This document shows, piece after piece, positions 15,627 to 21,583 of a DNA stretch of 21,621 nucleotides; position 1 is the stretch's first letter, and each line of letters starts with the position of its first letter. The notes below the pieces were generated by a model. The model ran no database searches. It saw only the letters and a list, made by a program, of their open reading frames with translations, and was not told where the DNA came from. The DNA is taken from positions 1 to 21,621 of the IMG/VR virus record IMGVR_UViG_3300047551_000242; one strand, given 5' to 3'. Source of the stretch: a virus. A program made the translations under genes and the position numbers.

Positions 15627-16640
15627 ATGAGTTTTACTAAAGTAGAAGGCTTTCTAAAAGAAAAAGGAGCAATCACAATTAAGCCGTACTTCAATGACCG
15701 TGTAGAAAACATGGGACTAGAGAAGTACGGCTTAGCTCTTTATGATGGAGTATTCCATGAAGAGCAACTAGCATGTCTAGAAAATAATGGTATTAAGAGA
15801 TACCTTACAGGACTTAATGAATTTGCACCAGATGTAAAGAACATTAAAGATCCTGAAACTAGAGAAGCTAAGATAAAAGAAATTAGAACTGCCGTAGCTG
15901 ACTTAGAAAAGGAGTTAGCCGCTAATGTTATTGAGATAGAAGATCCTCAGTTCTGGAATAAAGTAAAATTACTTAAGCCAGATAATGATGAGTTCTGGGC
16001 TAAAATTACTGTAAGATGTGGTAATGAGCCTGTATTCTTAGATCCTAAGAATGATCCATATGACAGAATTAAGTTGTATGCTATAGAAGCTGGTGGTTTT
16101 AGTATTGTAGCTAAGAGCTATGAAGATGCTAAAACTAGAAGTAAGTCAGCTAAGTTCTTCTTAGATAAGTTTGAAGAAACGGTATCTAGTAAGACAGAAC
16201 TTAAGAAACTACGTAATAAAGCCCTATCAGAATTACAAAAGCTTTACGAAAAGAATATTAATAAGCTAATGTATGTAGCTAAGATTGTGGATATAGCTTC
16301 CGCACAATATAAAAAATCTACTCCTCATGATGTTATCTATGATATTATGGATAAATATATTACGGGAGAAGGTTCAGAAAGAAGTGCACAAAGAGCTGCT
16401 CAAACTTTCTTAGATGCTTGTAACCTAGATATGGAAACTCTAAAATTAAAAGCTATTGTAAAAGATGCTTTGTATTATAAGTTATTCATGACTAGAACAG
16501 ATGGTTTCATTTACTATAAAGAAAAACAAGCTATGTTGGGAAGAAACCAAGCAGAGATTGTAGAGTTCTTAAAGAATCCTTTACAGGAAGAAATTCTGGT
16601 AGATATAACCAAAAGAATAGAAAAGTATTGGAATAATTAG
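15627..16640 (+). CDS. Unknown mostly helical protein, 337 residues
   Basis: I do not recognise this protein. The start is a small mixed domain (about 1-70, with TKVEGFLKEKGAITIKPYFND). Then come a charged helical region (about 75-105), a middle alpha/beta section containing a KLLKPDNDEFW stretch, and a long helical C-terminal half with many Lys/Glu (KTELKKLRNKALSELQKLYE and KRIEKYWNN). No Cys clusters, membrane segments or catalytic motifs stand out. Its codon use (AGA, TTA, CTA) is of ordinary style for the window, so it is not an abundant coat protein. Its place between head decoration and the basic cluster, under its own promoter, suggests a head-internal or head-completion protein. Confidence 0.55.
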   Translation: MSFTKVEGFLKEKGAITIKPYFNDRVENMGLEKYGLALYDGVFHEEQLACLENNGIKRYLTGLNEFAPDVKNIKDPETREAKIKEIRTAVADLEKELAANVIEIEDPQFWNKVKLLKPDNDEFWAKITVRCGNEPVFLDPKNDPYDRIKLYAIEAGGFSIVAKSYEDAKTRSKSAKFFLDKFEETVSSKTELKKLRNKALSELQKLYEKNINKLMYVAKIVDIASAQYKKSTPHDVIYDIMDKYITGEGSERSAQRAAQTFLDACNLDMETLKLKAIVKDALYYKLFMTRTDGFIYYKEKQAMLGRNQAEIVEFLKNPLQEEILVDITKRIEKYWNN

Positions 16641-16648
16641 TATATTAT
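16640..16648 (+). promoter_or_regulatory. Weak promoter-like motif GTATATTAT, copy 3
   Basis: This repeats nine of the 11 bases of the 2852 and 12158 motifs, in the 12-base gap before the ATG at 16653. No TTTG is found at the right distance upstream. Start from here would make a nearly leaderless message for the basic-peptide cluster. Weak evidence on its own. Confidence 0.25.
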
Positions 16649-16652
16649 TAGT

Positions 16653-16838
16653 ATGGCAGCTAAGAAAACAAAATCTAAGGTTAATGAAGCTGGAAACTAT
16701 ACTAAACCAGGTATGAGAAAATCTTTATTTAATAAGATTAAAGCTGGTACTAAAGGTGGTGATCCAGGGGAATGGTCAGCTAGAAAAGCTCAGTTACTTG
16801 CTAAAGAGTACAAGTCTAAAGGAGGAGGATACAAGTAA
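16653..16838 (+). CDS. Small basic protein 1, 61 residues
   Basis: First of eight adjacent tiny basic genes. The sequence begins MAAKKTKSKVNEAGNYTKPGMRK and has a central AGTKGGDPGEWSARKAQLLAK, ending GGGYK. Short proteins with the same NxAGNYTKPxMRK...GEWSARKAQ(L/M)LAK pattern are familiar to me from uncultured aquatic phages and other large DNA viruses, but no function is established. Lys and Arg make up a large share and there is no Cys. It overlaps the next start by one base (TAATG). A virion-internal or DNA-contacting role is inference. Confidence 0.7.
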   Translation: MAAKKTKSKVNEAGNYTKPGMRKSLFNKIKAGTKGGDPGEWSARKAQLLAKEYKSKGGGYK

Positions 16839-17107
16839 TGGCACTAGCTAAATCACAACAGAGTTTAAAGAACTGGAGCAAACAGGAATGGATGACTTCA
16901 GGTACAGCAGCTAATAGAAAAAAAGGTTCTTCTAAAGAGGTTCCTTCTAAGGGTAAGAAAAGATACTTACCTAAAGCTGCTTGGGATGCTTTAACTTCTG
17001 GTGAAAAGGCTGCTACTAATAAAGCTAAGGCTGAGGGTAACAAAAAAGGTAAACAATTTGTTTCTCAGCCAAAGTCAGCAAAAGAAAAATCTAAAAACTT
17101 CAGATAA
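16838..17107 (+). CDS. Small basic protein 2, 89 residues
   Basis: Starts at the TAATG junction. It has a SQQSLKNWSKQEW motif (about 6-18), then a lysine-rich linker, a RYLPKAAWDALTSGEKAATNKA stretch (about 43-64, given here in part) and a tail KQFVSQPKSAKEKSKNFR. I recognise this arrangement as one repeated in uncultured phage contigs (a Trp-containing head, RYLPKKA, and a basic QPK tail), without known function. It is very rich in Lys with some Ala/Ser and has no Cys. GGAGGAGG at 16821-16828 lies nine bases before the ATG, but it encodes the previous protein's GGGY, so its role as ribosome site is uncertain. Confidence 0.7.
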   Translation: MALAKSQQSLKNWSKQEWMTSGTAANRKKGSSKEVPSKGKKRYLPKAAWDALTSGEKAATNKAKAEGNKKGKQFVSQPKSAKEKSKNFR

Positions 17108-17108
17108 T

Positions 17109-17312
17109 ATGGCACAAATGAAAATGTCTAAAGAAGACAAGATGCGTGAAGAACGCTGGAAAGTAGAATCTGCTATGGATACTATTCGTAGATATAATGA
17201 CCTACAAAAAGATAAAGCTCTTTTAGGTAAGGTTCGTAAGGCTACTGAACAACAACTAATGATGTTAGGTGGTATGGTAAAACCCGCCACAACTCGTAAA
17301 ACTAAGAAGTAA
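17109..17312 (+). CDS. Small basic protein 3, 67 residues
   Basis: The frame is open further upstream to 17001, but that would overlap basic protein 2 by over 100 bases; the ATG at 17109 comes one base after its stop and gives MAQMKMSKEDK, so I choose it. Two helices are likely (residues 8-35 with Arg/Glu/Lys, and 36-56 with a Met/Leu-rich part QQLMMLGGMV), followed by a basic tail TRKTKK. I do not recognise a family. It ends in the TAATG junction with the next gene. Confidence 0.65.
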   Translation: MAQMKMSKEDKMREERWKVESAMDTIRRYNDLQKDKALLGKVRKATEQQLMMLGGMVKPATTRKTKK

Positions 17313-17458
17313 TGGCGAAGAAAAAAATCATTGAGTACAAAGGTACCAAAGCAGAAGAGCGTTATTCTTCTAAGTCTGCTGCTATGAAGCATGAAAAGAC
17401 TGAAAGTAAGAAAGAAGAAAAACGTGAAAAAACATTAATGCGTAAAAAGAAAAAATAA
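17312..17458 (+). CDS. Small basic protein 4, 48 residues
   Basis: A short gene held by TAATG junctions at both ends (start overlaps the stop at 17310-17312; its own TAA at 17456-17458 overlaps the next ATG). The peptide starts MAKKKIIEYKGTKAEER and finishes with KRE and then RKKKK. It is almost all Lys, Glu, Ala and Ser, probably one helix and disordered ends. No relative is recalled. Coding is supported by the exact fit between neighbours and the same MA start and lysine-rich tail as them. Confidence 0.65.
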   Translation: MAKKKIIEYKGTKAEERYSSKSAAMKHEKTESKKEEKREKTLMRKKKK

Positions 17459-17721
17459 TGGCAAAGAATGCAAAACAACAAGCTGCTATAGCTATGGCTA
17501 TGAAAGCAGCAGGTAAAAAACCTAAAATGGCTATGGGTGGTGGAACAGGTAATTTAAAATCTGTTGATACCTCTAAGAATCCTGGACTAGCAAAACTACC
17601 TTCAGAAGTTAGAAATAAAATGGGGTATGCTAAGAAAGGTGGTGCTTACAAAGCAGGTGGTGCTTATAAAAAGAATATGGGTGGAAGTTGTTCTACTCCT
17701 AGAATGCTTAAGAAAAAGTAA
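17458..17721 (+). CDS. Small basic Gly/Lys-rich protein 5, 87 residues
   Basis: The N-terminal 25 residues (KNAKQQAAIAMAMKAAGKK) are a short Ala-rich helix. The middle contains a KLPSEVRNKMGYAKKGG stretch, and the C-terminal third has two copies of KKGGAYKAGGAYKK-like units, ending in one Cys and RMLKKK. Gly-Gly-Ala-Tyr-Lys repeats look disordered and positively charged. Such sequences occur in small virion proteins of uncultured phages. No enzymatic motif is present. It is coupled by TAATG on both sides. Confidence 0.65.
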   Translation: MAKNAKQQAAIAMAMKAAGKKPKMAMGGGTGNLKSVDTSKNPGLAKLPSEVRNKMGYAKKGGAYKAGGAYKKNMGGSCSTPRMLKKK

Positions 17722-17963
17722 TGGCTAATAAGGTTAGAGTATCAGCCGGAGGAGAGAAACATGTAGTCTATAAAAAGACTAGTAAACGTGGTAAAGGAGA
17801 ACCTGGTAATATTATGGTAAACCATCCAACTAAAGATAAAGGTAAATGGGATACTATAGATCTAACTAAAAAAGCCGGAGCTAAAACAGTAGCACAAGGA
17901 GTAGCAGCAACTAAAAAATGGCATAAGGAAAATCCTTATATGAAACCTAAAAAGAAAAAGTAA
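17721..17963 (+). CDS. Small basic protein 6, 80 residues
   Basis: The product starts MANKVRVSAGGEKHVVYKK and has a middle part KGEPGNIMVNHPTKDKGKWD with likely beta strands, followed by a helix rich in Lys and Ala (ATKKWHKENPYMK) and ends in PKKKK. It looks more folded than the others: a beta hairpin and helix with strongly basic ends. I recall no function. The gene is coupled to protein 5 by TAATG and sits two bases before protein 7. Confidence 0.65.
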   Translation: MANKVRVSAGGEKHVVYKKTSKRGKGEPGNIMVNHPTKDKGKWDTIDLTKKAGAKTVAQGVAATKKWHKENPYMKPKKKK

Positions 17964-17964
17964 A

Positions 17965-18213
17965 ATGGCAAAGTCACCAGCATGGCAAAGAAAGGAAGGT
18001 AAGTCTCCATCAGGAGGTCTTAATGCTAAAGGGCGTGCTTCCTATAATAGAGAAACAGGAGGGAACCTTAAAGCACCACAGCCAGAAGGTGGTCCTAGAA
18101 AAAGGTCATTTTGTGCCAGGATGGAAGGTATGAAGAAAAAAAATACATCTTCTAAAACAGCTAATGATCCTAATAGTAGAATTAATAAATCACTCCGTAA
18201 ATGGAAGTGCTAA
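17965..18213 (+). CDS. Small basic protein 7, conserved FCARM-type, 82 residues
   Basis: It begins KSPAWQRKEGKSPSGGLNAK and has the core RKRSFCARMEGMKKK (about 45-59) and the end KTANDPNSRINKSLRKWKC. This KSPAWQRKEGK...SFCARM.GMKK...NDPNSRINK(S/A)LRKW.C pattern I recognise from many aquatic phages as a conserved protein family of unknown function. Two Cys, one in the core and one at the very end, could bind metal or form a disulphide across subunits. The conserved, compact motif suggests a specific contact, perhaps with DNA or capsid, rather than mere charge. Confidence 0.7.
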   Translation: MAKSPAWQRKEGKSPSGGLNAKGRASYNRETGGNLKAPQPEGGPRKRSFCARMEGMKKKNTSSKTANDPNSRINKSLRKWKC

Positions 18214-18224
18214 AATAAGTAAGC

Positions 18225-18431
18225 ATGGCAAAAAAATGTATGAAATGTGGTGGTGCAATGTACAAGAAAGGTGGCGCTGCACATCCCGGATTTAAAGCAG
18301 TAGCTGCAGGTATAGCTAAAAAACAAGGAGTATCTAAAGAAGCTGCTTCTGCTATTCTTGCTGCCTCTTCTCGTAAAGCATCACCTGCTGCTAAAAAAGC
18401 AAACCCAAGATTAAAGAGAGTTAAAGGATAA
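18225..18431 (+). CDS. Small basic protein 8 with N-terminal CxxC, 68 residues
   Basis: An N-terminal CMKCGGAMYKKGG gives one CxxC pair, suitable for half of a zinc site. The rest reads HPGFKAVAAGIAKKQGVSK, EAASAILAASSRKASPAA and KKANPRLKRVKG: one helix-turn-helix-like pair of Ala/Ser-rich helices with a basic tail, similar in style to histone H1-like tails. The GVSKEAASAILA..SRKASPAAKKANP pattern is one I know from other uncultured phages, with no known role. It closes the basic cluster and is coupled by TAATG to the neck-like gene. Confidence 0.65.
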   Translation: MAKKCMKCGGAMYKKGGAAHPGFKAVAAGIAKKQGVSKEAASAILAASSRKASPAAKKANPRLKRVKG

Positions 18432-19135
18432 TGAATAATACTACCTTACAGTTAAAGATAAAGCAGCGTCTAAATAAATTAGATAGCTCTGACTATGACA
18501 ACTTTGAATGTTGGCAGTTAGTTGAAGCATTTAATAAAGGACAACTTCAATGGTGTAGGCGCCAGATAGAAGGTAATAATGCTACTAAATCAGGTGGTGA
18601 AGCTACTACTGTAAGAATAGATGATTTACAAGTTATTCTAAAAGAACTACCTTTAGACCTATACACACACTCTAGATATGTAGATGCTCAAATACCTACA
18701 GATTATCTAGGATATAAAAGATTAGATACATATGCTGTATCAGATTGCTGCCCAGATAGTATGCACATTAATGTAACATATCTAGCAGAAGAAGAAAACA
18801 TATCTATCTTATTAGATGATTATCTTAAAAAACCCAGCTTTGAATGGGGAGAAACTTTTTGTACTCTCATAGGAAACAGGATAAGAATATATACTAATAA
18901 TGAGTTTAGTTTAACTGATACTAAACTTATGTATTATAGAATGCCTAGGATGATACAAATAACAGGATGTCTTGATCCATATACTTTACAAATAGCAACT
19001 GAAGACATTACCTGTGAATTCAAAGATGACATTGCTGAAATCTTAGTAGATGAAGCTGTCAAAATCTTATCCGGTGATATTGAGTCTATTACACAATATC
19101 AACTAGCCCAATCTTCTGAACAATTAAATACCTAA
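18431..19135 (+). CDS. Putative head-tail adaptor (neck / ring protein)
   Basis: The 234-residue protein begins LQLKIKQRLNKLDSSDYDNF with ECWQLVEAFNKGQLQWCRRQ (about 26-44, given in part), a pattern I recall in crAss-like and related phage structural proteins. The N- and C-terminal helices (the latter with DDIAEILVDEAVKILSGDIES, residues about 203-222) surround a beta-rich middle, which resembles neck adaptors that sit beneath the portal. In such adaptors the closing helix typically contains a VDEA(V/I)xIL...GD motif. Role as the first or second ring linking portal to tail is probable from this and from its position after the head genes. It is coupled by TAATG on both sides. Confidence 0.6.
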   Translation: MNNTTLQLKIKQRLNKLDSSDYDNFECWQLVEAFNKGQLQWCRRQIEGNNATKSGGEATTVRIDDLQVILKELPLDLYTHSRYVDAQIPTDYLGYKRLDTYAVSDCCPDSMHINVTYLAEEENISILLDDYLKKPSFEWGETFCTLIGNRIRIYTNNEFSLTDTKLMYYRMPRMIQITGCLDPYTLQIATEDITCEFKDDIAEILVDEAVKILSGDIESITQYQLAQSSEQLNT

Positions 19136-19581
19136 TGGAACCTACCAGAATGCTTAAAAGAAATCCCGCAGCTCCAGCTAAAGAAATGACTGTGGGTAAG
19201 AATCCAACTAAGAAGATGGAATCTTTATTAGCTGACCTATTAGAGTCAGTTACTGTAGTTCACAAAGCTCATCTAAAAATTACAGGAGAAGGCTCTTATG
19301 CTGCTCATAAAGCTATGGGAGAATTCTATGATGAAATTGGCGGACTAGCTGATAAAATTGCAGAAGGTTACCAAGGAGCAACAGAAAGCTTATTAGAGAT
19401 TGGTGTAGGAGAAATACCTACATGTAAATCCGCTAAAGATTGTGTAGCTCTTATGAATAACTTGTACCAAAAAGTAAATGATGTTCAGGCTACATGTGGG
19501 CATTCTGAGATTATTAATGACTTAGATAATGTTAAGTCTTTGATTAACAGTACTAAGTACAAGTTACTTTTCTTAAAATAA
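19135..19581 (+). CDS. Dps/ferritin-like four-helix protein
   Basis: A 148-residue protein. His46, His58, Asp73 and Glu77 fall at the exact spacing of the Escherichia coli Dps ferroxidase residues His51, His63, Asp78 and Glu82 (12, 15 and 4 residues apart), inside HLKITGEGSYAAHK and FYDEIGGLADKIAE. The Asp67 position is Gly62, with Glu63 next to it, so the iron centre may be altered. Helices 1-2 look intact, and helices 3-4 are plausible (about 100-120, 122-146). Related short Dps-like proteins exist in T4-like marine phages. The basic N-terminus (MLKRNPAAPAKEM) could bind DNA or a partner. Its place between neck and major structural gene suggests a virion part that adapts the fold. It ends in a lysine. 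Confidence 0.7.
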   Translation: MEPTRMLKRNPAAPAKEMTVGKNPTKKMESLLADLLESVTVVHKAHLKITGEGSYAAHKAMGEFYDEIGGLADKIAEGYQGATESLLEIGVGEIPTCKSAKDCVALMNNLYQKVNDVQATCGHSEIINDLDNVKSLINSTKYKLLFLK

Positions 19582-19613
19582 TTTGGAAGTATTAAGAAAA
19601 CTTCCTATATTGA
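19582..19613 (+). promoter_or_regulatory. Bacteroidota-type promoter (TTTG, 20 bases, TATATTGA)
   Basis: TTTG at 19582-19585 is followed after exactly 20 bases by TATATTGA (19606-19613), six of eight consensus positions if the free bases are counted. Start near 19620 leaves a leader of AT repeats and A-runs before the ATG at 19642. A 6-bp inverted repeat (GGAAGT 19585-19590, ACTTCC 19600-19605) fills the spacer and may be an operator or a hairpin ending the upstream message. Confidence 0.6.
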
Positions 19614-19641
19614 ATATATATATTTATAAAAACAAAAAACT

Positions 19642-20916
19642 ATGAGTTATTTCAGCCATGCCTTTAAAAAAACCTTTGTGGGAACAGCAGGTTTTGATTC
19701 AACAGCAGGACTCTCTACTACAGGTCTTGCCGCTAAAGAATTTACTTTTGTTAATCCTAAGACTTGGGATGTGCCAACAGGTTTGTTGACCATTAATACA
19801 CCAACTCCTTTGGTATTAGTAGCAGGTTCTTTCCGTTCTTCTGATAAGATTGGACCTTTTGCTGGTGGTTACCAAGAGTCTGTTAAGTCTAAGACTATTA
19901 ACCCTAAGTATGTTAGTAGTGTTTACCGTGTAGATCCTAACATTGCTTCACAATGTCAAATTACCGTAGGTAATGCAGACTTAACTGAAGCTTCAGGACT
20001 AGAATGTAAAAAAGAATTTTTGTGTGGTAACAACTACAACTTGCGTGTAGATGTTAAAGGTTCACCAGTATTGCGTACCTTGACACACAATGGTTACTTG
20101 ACAGTTACAGCTTATACAGGTTGTTGCGCAGATCCTGCTACAGTTGAAGCAGTAGATCCAGCAATGGTGTATAATCAATGGGGAGCTTATATCAATGAGC
20201 ATCCTATTATGTCTAAGTTTATTCAAGCTACTCTTGCAGTTAGTACTACCTCTGGAGCTACTTGGTCTTACTCTACACCTAATGCAAACTATGGTAATGC
20301 TTTTCCTGCTAATGCTACAAATGATGCATACCGTGTAGGTTTAGTTCTTACAGGAGCATATGTTGATACACAGTTTGCTGACTGTACATTCTACCCAACA
20401 GATTCTATGATTTCACGTCTAGAGCCTTTGAAGATTTATGCTTCAGAAGTAGACTTGAATGGTGATCCTTGTGTATTCTCAGGAGTATGTGTAAATACAG
20501 CTTGTCCTGGTTATCAAATGAATGGTTCAGGTGAAACAATCATCCGTGATGTTATCATGACAGAAGCTTACATGCAACAACCTTTGTATACTGGTATGGA
20601 CTTGCGCATCCGTGAAATCACTGGAGGACAAGCAGGACAAAATGCTGATGTATTTTCTGCTATTGACCGTAATACTTTGTATACTACTTACTACATTCAA
20701 CATAATGTACCTCGCTTTAATAATCCAACTAGTACCTTTGATAATGATCAATACTTGTTGCAGATTGTTACTAATGGGTCAGACGGAGATCTAGAAGATT
20801 TCTTGATGGCTTGGTTGGATGCAGCTAATAACTCTGAAGCATATGACAACGGTACAGGAGGATTTAAAGTTTATGCTTTTGGTAGCAGCACTACTTGTGT
20901 AGACTTGTTAGACTAA
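19642..20916 (+). CDS. Abundant structural protein, tail tube / major tail candidate
   Basis: A 424-residue beta-rich protein. It begins SYFSHAFKKTFVGTAGF, a start I recall in a family of structural proteins of uncultured aquatic phages, with no role known to me. The Cys pattern (about 130, 138, 166-167, 281, 287 and 293) includes a CC pair. Three facts suggest very high expression: Arg is almost wholly CGT and Leu largely TTG as in the capsid gene, it has its own promoter and A-rich leader, and a strong terminator follows at once. Being the next abundant protein after the neck, a tail tube or sheath subunit is the natural guess. A second coat protein is the alternative. In a podovirus-type crAss-like phage, a tube would not be expected, so this matters for classification. 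Confidence 0.6.
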   Translation: MSYFSHAFKKTFVGTAGFDSTAGLSTTGLAAKEFTFVNPKTWDVPTGLLTINTPTPLVLVAGSFRSSDKIGPFAGGYQESVKSKTINPKYVSSVYRVDPNIASQCQITVGNADLTEASGLECKKEFLCGNNYNLRVDVKGSPVLRTLTHNGYLTVTAYTGCCADPATVEAVDPAMVYNQWGAYINEHPIMSKFIQATLAVSTTSGATWSYSTPNANYGNAFPANATNDAYRVGLVLTGAYVDTQFADCTFYPTDSMISRLEPLKIYASEVDLNGDPCVFSGVCVNTACPGYQMNGSGETIIRDVIMTEAYMQQPLYTGMDLRIREITGGQAGQNADVFSAIDRNTLYTTYYIQHNVPRFNNPTSTFDNDQYLLQIVTNGSDGDLEDFLMAWLDAANNSEAYDNGTGGFKVYAFGSSTTCVDLLD

Positions 20917-20936
20917 TACTTAAAAACTTATCTGAA

Positions 20937-20980
20937 AAGGGGAAGGGATAACAAAAATTCCCTTCCCTTTTTTATTTTTA
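20937..20980 (+). terminator. Rho-independent terminator after the 424-residue gene
   Basis: Stem GGGAAGGGA (20940-20948) pairs with TCCCTTCCC (20959-20967), 10-base loop, extended by A-T pairs (20937-20938 with 20969-20970) and followed by a T-rich run. This is the clearest terminator in the window. It limits transcription of the abundant protein message from the downstream gene. Confidence 0.85.
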
Positions 20981-20985
20981 CATAA

Positions 20986-20993
20986 TATATTTG
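20986..20993 (+). promoter_or_regulatory. -7 element TATATTTG before the 185-residue gene
   Basis: TATATTTG matches TAnnTTTG perfectly and lies 12 bases before the ATG at 21006. No TTTG stands 19-21 bases upstream, where the terminator stem lies, so the promoter is weaker than the others. The product would have a very short leader. Confidence 0.5.
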
Positions 20994-21005
20994 TAACTTA
21001 GTAAT

Positions 21006-21563
21006 ATGGCAAAACATCAATTAGCTTTAGATATTCCAGATACTCTTAATACTTGTGTACTAAGAGTCGTGGATATGAGTACTTATGATCCTAATATCAC
21101 ACCAGAGTGCTTAACTTTAAACATTACTGTACCTGGATTTACAGAGTCATCTGTGGTAGTACCTACCTCTATTGATTTTGCTAAGAACATTACAGCTTGT
21201 GATTTAGGTATTCAAACTACAAACTGTGAAACAACTAGGAATAATCTTCCAGATGGAGTATATGTTGTAAAGTATAGCATAGCTCCTAATGATGTTGTTT
21301 ATGTAGAATATAACCACTTGAGAATCTCTCAAGCATTAAATAAGATAAATGACTTACTTTGTTGTTTAGATCTACCAGTTTCTGAACCACAAGGTATGAT
21401 AAAAGATAGATTAAAAGAAGTTCAGCTCTTGTCTATTATGCTTAAAGCAGCTAAGGCAAAAGTTGAATATTGTCATAACCCAGCTCAAGGTATGGACATG
21501 TATAATTATGTCATGAAACGCCTTACTAAATTAAGTTGTGGTTGTGGATGTGAATCATGCTAA
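21006..21563 (+). CDS. Cys-rich structural-region protein, 185 residues
   Basis: The N-terminal half (about 1-105) is a beta domain with HQLALDIPDTLNTCVLRVVD, ITVPGFTESSVV and NLPDGVYVVKYSIAPND, as in small immunoglobulin-like folds. Then comes a helical half with LNKINDLLCCLDL and LKAAKAKVEYCHNPAQGMD. The very end is CGCGCESC, a dense Cys cluster that could bind metal. I recall relatives next to tail proteins in crAss-like and other Bacteroidota phages, always unnamed. It follows the terminator, so it starts a new transcription unit, and the next gene is also Cys-rich. A tail completion or chaperone role is a guess. Confidence 0.6.
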   Translation: MAKHQLALDIPDTLNTCVLRVVDMSTYDPNITPECLTLNITVPGFTESSVVVPTSIDFAKNITACDLGIQTTNCETTRNNLPDGVYVVKYSIAPNDVVYVEYNHLRISQALNKINDLLCCLDLPVSEPQGMIKDRLKEVQLLSIMLKAAKAKVEYCHNPAQGMDMYNYVMKRLTKLSCGCGCESC

Positions 21564-21580
21564 ACCAATAAAAACCAACA
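21562..21580 (+). promoter_or_regulatory. Leader motif AAACCAATAAAAACCAACA
   Basis: It ends three bases before the ATG at 21584 and is nearly the same as the leader at 15606-15622. See that entry for interpretation. Confidence 0.4.
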
Positions 21581-21583
21581 GAT

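Noticed and set aside
16821-16828. GGAGGAGG as a strong Shine-Dalgarno site for the gene at 16838
   Set aside because: It encodes the Gly run of the previous protein, and other genes here lack such sites, so it cannot be called functional from sequence alone.
17001-17108. Upstream start of basic protein 3
   Set aside because: It would overlap basic protein 2 for 107 bases, and the extra residues are not like the family style; the ATG at 17109 follows the stop by one base.
4808-20751. Open frames on the minus strand (for example 7644-8036, 13816-14115, 17075-17392, 20527-20751)
   Set aside because: All lie opposite well-supported + strand genes, lack family motifs and have no promoter or leader; they are shadows of the codon pattern.
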